Of a stretch of 9,848 nt of DNA, positions 5,381-9,848 are shown piece after piece; the first letter of the stretch is position 1; the number at the start of each line of letters is the position of its first letter. The translations under genes and the position numbers were made by a program. Origin of the DNA: Woeseiaceae bacterium (lineage in GTDB: Bacteria > Pseudomonadota > Gammaproteobacteria > Steroidobacterales > Woeseiaceae). The stretch is from contig JALHUQ010000003.1 in NCBI GenBank assembly GCA_022866645.1, positions 1 through 9,848 on the forward strand. Reading direction: 5' to 3'. The notes beneath the pieces were generated by a model, which was not told the origin of the DNA, searched no databases, and saw nothing but the letters and a program-made list of their open reading frames with translations.

Positions 5381-7774
5381 TTACCATGCAGGTCGCAGTC
5401 GTCCTTGTTCGTCAGTAACGTATGGCAACCAGACGAGTCCGGTAACAGCGACGTGAATGTCGGTACTTTTTGCACGAACGACGATCTCTTCCAGCGTCTC
5501 TGACTGCGCATCAAATGCAGTATCGAGATCGGCAATTTCTTTCTCCAGCGCTTTACTGAGGTCTGCTATGTCCGCCTGTACTTTGGCGGCCGTTTCTTCA
5601 GCCCGCCCCACGTCGGCGGCTTCCTTTCTTGCGCTACCCGCCGTCCTGATGGCGGTGCCCATTTTCGACGCGGAAGTGCTGGAAATGCGCTTTCGGCCGA
5701 GCACTGCACCGAGAATAGCGGTGCCGAAAGAAACAGCCGTATCAAGCGTCCTCTTGGTCGATTGTTCCTTCTGTACGGCGATCGACTGCTCGGCCCGCAT
5801 CAGGCGGTTTTCAAGCGTCGTTACTTTGCTCGCATAGCGCTGACGTATCTTCGCGATCGCGAGATCACGCGCTTCGCTGGCTTTGTCCTGCAGACGCGCA
5901 CGAAACTCGCCCTCAGTCTCGTCCGGCTCCGAGGTCAGTCGAAAGCGCTTACTGTTATACAAGGTGATCTTTTCGTTTTGCCGCAGCCATCGTGCGTAAT
6001 CTTTGCCCCAGACTGAATACGCCTTCGCGTCGCCGGCCGCCGCCGGACACTCAGCATAGCTTGCGGCGCTGTCGCCGCTATCCCTGAGATCATCGATGGC
6101 AAGCTTGAGCGGTTCCGCATTGTCCCAATCAATGGCAACCGGACCGTCGTTGAACTCCGCGGTATGCAGTACGGCACGTTCACCTTCGATGTTTTGCCGG
6201 GAGCTCGTAAAAACCACATCGCCGCCCGCAATGAGTCGCGGGTAATAGACCAGGCCCTCGCCGTGCGCCGGAACGAAATACTGGTCGACGTCAGGCGGAA
6301 GTACCGGAGCCGCATTTGCAATATTTCGCCTGGGTTTCGAGAGTGCATTCGTCGCTGCAACGACTTTGGTTTTTGCGGCCGACATCAGGGTACGAATGTG
6401 ATCGCGCGTCAACGGCCCGGCAAGATAGGACATTACCCAACGAGTGCCGAATACTACCGCCTCGTTTTCGTGCACGTTGTGCATCAAGAACCGTCGCTTG
6501 CCGAGACCCGCGATGGTGCGTTCCATTGCCTGCTTATCGAAATCGCCGCCGCTCGCGCCTTCGAGGCCTTCCATCACGCGCGCCTTGTCGCGTTCCGTTT
6601 GGAGTCGACCGATGAACCAGGTGCCTGTATTCGAAAGGCCCTTGTAGTCGAGATCAACCGGGTTTTGTGTCGACAACACCAGCCCGAGACCGTAGGCACG
6701 AGCCTGTTTCAACAAAGTCAGAAACAACTTTTTCGAGGGCGGGTTTGCGACGGGCGGCATGTAGCCAAATAACTCGTCCATGTACAAGATGGCTCGCAGG
6801 CTCGATGTGCCCTGCTGCGCACGCATCCAGGCGATGAGCTCGTTCAACAACATACAAACAAAGAACATGCGCTGTGCGTCGTCGAGGTGAGCAATGGACA
6901 TTACGGAAATTCGCGGCTTGCCTTCCTCGGTATAGAAAAGGTTCTTCGCCTTCAGCGGCGCGCCCTGCATCCAGGCTTCGAAGCCTGGCGCGGCCAGCAA
7001 GTTGTTCAGCCGCATCGCCAGCGTGAAACGATCTTTGGCCGGGAAAAAGGTATCGACGGTCATGACGCCGACTTTGCTGATCGGCGGGTCCTGAATCTCG
7101 GCGATCAGATTTGGCACGTCGAGATCGCGCCCGGCTCTCCAGGCGTTGTCCAATAACTGCGAAAGAAGTATGTGTTCGCGACTTGAGACGGGGTCCGCAT
7201 CGACACCCAGCAAGGTCAGGATACCGGTCGCGGTTGCCTGCACACGGTCACGATAAAGGTCGACGTCATCAATCAGCGCCTGATCCGGTGCGCCGAACGA
7301 CTGCAGCACCGAAATCGGCAGGCCGGCGTTGCTGCCCGGCGTGTAAATGGCGAGGTCCACATTTTTCCGCAGCTGTGAAATTCGCTCGGCTGTCTGGCCC
7401 CACTCGCCGAGGCCCTTTTTCCACAGCTCGGCTTGTGCGGCAGCAAACTCCAAAGGGGTCTGACCGTTGTCGGTGGCGGACCGCTCGTTGATCCAGGGGG
7501 CAAAATTTTCTGCGCTAAGGTCGGGGAACGTGAGCAATATATTGCCCATGTCACCCTTCGGGTCCAGCGCGATGACCGGTATGTGGTCGAGCGCGGCTTC
7601 CTCCAGCAGGCTGATGCCGAGACCGGTCTTGCCGGAACCCGTCATGCCGATGATTACGGCATGCGTCGTCAGGTCCTTCGAGTCGTAAAGAACCAGATCG
7701 TCGGTGAGCCTTTCGGCTTCGGTGTCGTACCGCTTGCCAATATAAAAGGCGCCAAGTTTTTCGAAGTCCTGCAT
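5381..7774 (-). CDS. HerA/FtsK-superfamily ATPase with C-terminal coiled-coil and hydrophobic segment
   Basis: Belongs to a widespread family of about 800-residue ATPases with a HerA-like motor core (DUF87 type), usually annotated only as ATP-binding protein; function unknown. Visible in 797 residues: Walker A GMTGSGKT (43-50), the ALDPKGD strand (69-75), Walker B ILYMDEL (329-335, D333 and E334), sensor LSTQNP (367-372), and a likely arginine finger in FIGRLQTE (R390). The nucleotide core spans about 25-460. A linker to about 600 is followed by a coiled coil (about 620-675), a glycine-spaced hydrophobic stretch (about 678-693, SFGTAILGAVLG), a second coiled coil (about 715-768) and a short folded tail (VWLPYV). 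There is no signal peptide, so it acts in the cytoplasm, possibly touching the membrane through the glycine-rich stretch. It lies 19 bp after the OPT gene stop start position (17 bp between stop and ATG counted from the stop end) in one operon, with a weak GGAAA ribosome site, and faces the Kazal gene with 3 bp between stops. Confidence 0.85.
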   Translation of the reverse strand: MQDFEKLGAFYIGKRYDTEAERLTDDLVLYDSKDLTTHAVIIGMTGSGKTGLGISLLEEAALDHIPVIALDPKGDMGNILLTFPDLSAENFAPWINERSATDNGQTPLEFAAAQAELWKKGLGEWGQTAERISQLRKNVDLAIYTPGSNAGLPISVLQSFGAPDQALIDDVDLYRDRVQATATGILTLLGVDADPVSSREHILLSQLLDNAWRAGRDLDVPNLIAEIQDPPISKVGVMTVDTFFPAKDRFTLAMRLNNLLAAPGFEAWMQGAPLKAKNLFYTEEGKPRISVMSIAHLDDAQRMFFVCMLLNELIAWMRAQQGTSSLRAILYMDELFGYMPPVANPPSKKLFLTLLKQARAYGLGLVLSTQNPVDLDYKGLSNTGTWFIGRLQTERDKARVMEGLEGASGGDFDKQAMERTIAGLGKRRFLMHNVHENEAVVFGTRWVMSYLAGPLTRDHIRTLMSAAKTKVVAATNALSKPRRNIANAAPVLPPDVDQYFVPAHGEGLVYYPRLIAGGDVVFTSSRQNIEGERAVLHTAEFNDGPVAIDWDNAEPLKLAIDDLRDSGDSAASYAECPAAAGDAKAYSVWGKDYARWLRQNEKITLYNSKRFRLTSEPDETEGEFRARLQDKASEARDLAIAKIRQRYASKVTTLENRLMRAEQSIAVQKEQSTKRTLDTAVSFGTAILGAVLGRKRISSTSASKMGTAIRTAGSARKEAADVGRAEETAAKVQADIADLSKALEKEIADLDTAFDAQSETLEEIVVRAKSTDIHVAVTGLVWLPYVTDEQGRLRPAW

Positions 7775-7793
7775 CGCTTATTTCCGGGCCCGA

Positions 7794-9845
7794 TTAGTCC
7801 TTACCCGCAGCCATAGGCGAACGGTATTGGTAAACGATCACGGCGGCAAGGGCGGCAAGCGCGAGCATCGTTGCGGGGCCAAAGCCCGTCAAAAAGGGCA
7901 GCGCAACACCGGCACCGGCCAGCAGAGCAACCAGTACGCCCATAAGCGCTTCGCCGGTGATCAGTCCTGACGCAACCAGAAGCCCAATGCCTTCGCGTTG
8001 CTTCTGTTGCGTTTCGCCGAGATCGGCAGAGCGGCGCTTGACCAACCAGGCGACGACGCCACCGATAAAGATCGGCACCGATAAACCCAATGGCAAATAG
8101 ATGCCGACGGCAACCGCTAACACCGGAAAACGAAACGAGGAACCGCGCTTTTCCTGAATCTTGTCGAGCACAATCAACGAAACTGCGAGCGCAAACCCCA
8201 TGACAATGAAGTTCCACTGGATGCCCGCACCGAAAATTCCACCGGCCAATGCCATCATCAGTCCCGCTTGAGGAGCGGCAAGTACGCTATTGGGAATTGC
8301 GTCGGGGTTCGGGCTGGGCCGGCCAATACCGTATTGATTGTCGAGCAGCTGAAGTATCAGCGGAATGACGACGGCCGCGGCGATGACGCCAACGATCTGA
8401 AACAGCTGCTGACGCCACGGCGTTGCACCGACAACATGACCGCACTTGAGGTCCTGCATATTGTCGCCGGCGATCGCTGCCGCGGAACAGATCAGACCCG
8501 CGAGATACATTACAGCGATCGGTCCAAGAGTTGCTGCAAGTCCCTCGTTACCCATCAACTGCAGCAAAATCAGGGCCGAAATAATAACGGTCGCGATGGT
8601 GACGCCGGATATCGGGTTGTTCGAGCTGCCGACGAGACCGGCCATGTAGCCGGCAACCGACGAGAAGATAAAGCCGAAGACCAACATCAGCACCGTCATA
8701 ACAGCCGAAATCATCAATCGCCCCGGATACTCGGCAAGCGCGAAATTGAAGATGAGGAATAGCGGCACGATCGATAGCACTATCACGATCAGCACGTAGT
8801 TCATTGGAGTGTCATATTCAGTTCGCAATGGTGCGGGACCCCCAGCGCGAGATTCGCGATAGGCCTGCATGCTTGAACGCACGCCATCGACCAGCGGGCG
8901 AGCGAGGCTGATCAATGACCACAATCCGCCCACAATCATTGCCCCGACGCCGACTCTGCGGCAGTCCTGCCAGGATTGTCCGGCGAGCGCGCCCCATTGA
9001 TTCGCATCGAGTTCTGACCACACAGTGGCAGGATCTATTCCCGCCGCGGTCATGATCGCGACATGATTGAAGGCCCAGTTCAAAGGGACGCCAATGAGCG
9101 TGCCAATGACGCCGCCCATAAATACCAGCATCGCAATGTTCAGGCCGACGATGTATCCGACACCAATCAGGGCAGGGCTGATGTTGACGTTACCGAGGAA
9201 CAAATACTTGCCCGCGAGCCATGACTGCGTTGTCGCGACGTTGCCGGACAACAGCCCGGCGCCGGACTCAACGAACTTGAATACCGCACCAATACCGGCA
9301 GCCTGCAACAATCGTTTGAAGCCTGCGTCCGCCTCGGCGTTCGCGGGTGTGTCGCGACCGCGCTCAACGCCACCCGTCTTGAGAACCTCCGCGGTCGCCT
9401 GCCCTTCCGGGAAGGCCAGTCGTGCTTCGACAATCAGTGCGCGGCGCAGGGGAACCGTGAATGCAACACCGAGGATGCCACCGAGGATGCCGATCGCGAC
9501 CATCGGCCCATATTCATAACCGCTCCACGCCCGCATCATAACGAGCGCCGGAATGGTGAAGATGATTCCGGCAACCAGCGACTCGCCGGCCGAAGCGGCC
9601 GTCTGCACCATGTTGTTTTCCAAAATGGTTGAGCGCCGGAACATACGCAGGATGCCCATCGAGGCCGCGGCCGCTGGAATCGACGCCGAAACGGTCAGCC
9701 CCACCAGCAGGCCGATGTAGGCGTTCGCCGCGGCGAGGATCATCGACAATAAGGCGCCCAGCACGAGTGCCTTGACGGTGAGTTCGGCAATGCCGCTGCT
9801 GGCCGCGACGATCGGTGGTGGAAGTGGTTCTCGCATTCCGGACAT
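7794..9845 (-). CDS. OPT-family oligopeptide transporter
   Basis: A polytopic inner-membrane secondary transporter of the OPT superfamily; members import small peptides or metal chelates, usually with protons. The 683 residues are of normal size for the bacterial branch and contain about 14-16 hydrophobic helices. Conserved motifs are GLTVSASIPAA (49-59), ENNMVQTAASAGES (76-89), FPEGQATAEVL (145-155), GSSNNPISGVTI (406-417) and DNMQDLKCGH (461-470) followed by VVGATPWRQQ. No substrate-binding protein or ABC component is nearby, as expected for OPT. The start is unresolved: the ATG at 9845-9843 is only 3 bases from the window edge and the reading frame is open to the edge, so the protein could begin further upstream; a second in-frame ATG is three codons inside. 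The gene is followed at once by the HerA-like ATPase in the same direction, so they are probably co-transcribed from a promoter outside the window. Confidence 0.92.
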   Translation of the reverse strand: MSGMREPLPPPIVAASSGIAELTVKALVLGALLSMILAAANAYIGLLVGLTVSASIPAAAASMGILRMFRRSTILENNMVQTAASAGESLVAGIIFTIPALVMMRAWSGYEYGPMVAIGILGGILGVAFTVPLRRALIVEARLAFPEGQATAEVLKTGGVERGRDTPANAEADAGFKRLLQAAGIGAVFKFVESGAGLLSGNVATTQSWLAGKYLFLGNVNISPALIGVGYIVGLNIAMLVFMGGVIGTLIGVPLNWAFNHVAIMTAAGIDPATVWSELDANQWGALAGQSWQDCRRVGVGAMIVGGLWSLISLARPLVDGVRSSMQAYRESRAGGPAPLRTEYDTPMNYVLIVIVLSIVPLFLIFNFALAEYPGRLMISAVMTVLMLVFGFIFSSVAGYMAGLVGSSNNPISGVTIATVIISALILLQLMGNEGLAATLGPIAVMYLAGLICSAAAIAGDNMQDLKCGHVVGATPWRQQLFQIVGVIAAAVVIPLILQLLDNQYGIGRPSPNPDAIPNSVLAAPQAGLMMALAGGIFGAGIQWNFIVMGFALAVSLIVLDKIQEKRGSSFRFPVLAVAVGIYLPLGLSVPIFIGGVVAWLVKRRSADLGETQQKQREGIGLLVASGLITGEALMGVLVALLAGAGVALPFLTGFGPATMLALAALAAVIVYQYRSPMAAGKD

Positions 9846-9848
9846 TAG

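Noticed and set aside
6164..6772. 202-residue open frame on the plus strand opposite the ATPase gene
   Set aside because: Low-complexity, Arg-rich shadow composition with no motif; the opposite strand encodes the conserved ATPase core.
8268..8762. 164-residue open frame on the plus strand opposite the OPT gene
   Set aside because: It mirrors transmembrane-helix codons of the transporter and has a polar, repetitive composition with no family resemblance.

Overview
The window looks like a chromosomal segment of a moderately GC-rich gammaproteobacterium. The main clue is gene order. A leftward rhodanese (YibN-like) - glutaredoxin 3 - SecB cluster lies back to back with a rightward EnvC - S41 protease - YibQ cluster, which is the arrangement known around secB/envC/yibQ in E. 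coli and relatives. Genus or family cannot be assigned from the sequence alone. Nothing suggests a plasmid, phage, insertion sequence, RNA gene or CRISPR array.

Layout. Positions 1-1094 (minus strand) hold secB (3' end cut off by the window edge), grxC and a membrane-anchored rhodanese, closely spaced as one operon for protein export and thiol/sulfur chemistry. A 110-bp divergent intergenic region (1095-1204) carries overlapping candidate -35 boxes for both directions. Positions 1205-4425 (plus strand) hold envC, a ctpA-type PDZ/S41 protease and yibQ (the last two overlap by 4 bp). All three are exported or membrane-anchored envelope proteins: an amidase activator for septal murein splitting, a processing protease and a predicted polysaccharide deacetylase-fold protein. 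gpmI, which often precedes envC, is absent here.

Positions 4514-5377 (plus strand) encode the most unusual product: a secreted 287-residue protein made of six tandem Kazal-type protease-inhibitor domains. Every domain has the same four-cysteine spacing (C-x7-C-x10-C-x14-C). The residues at the predicted inhibitory P1 position differ: Met, Glu, Ser, Asn, Arg, Asn. It has its own candidate promoter and is the only gene here that does not belong to a family I recognise as conserved housekeeping.

Positions 5381-9845 (minus strand) hold a two-gene unit: an OPT-family membrane transporter followed after 17 bp by a HerA/FtsK-superfamily ATPase of about 800 residues with a C-terminal coiled-coil / glycine-rich hydrophobic / coiled-coil tail. 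This ATPase converges on the Kazal gene with only 3 bp between the stop codons. No stretch longer than about 110 bp lacks a gene. The best candidate for something undescribed is the six-headed Kazal protein; the second is the OPT-ATPase pair.
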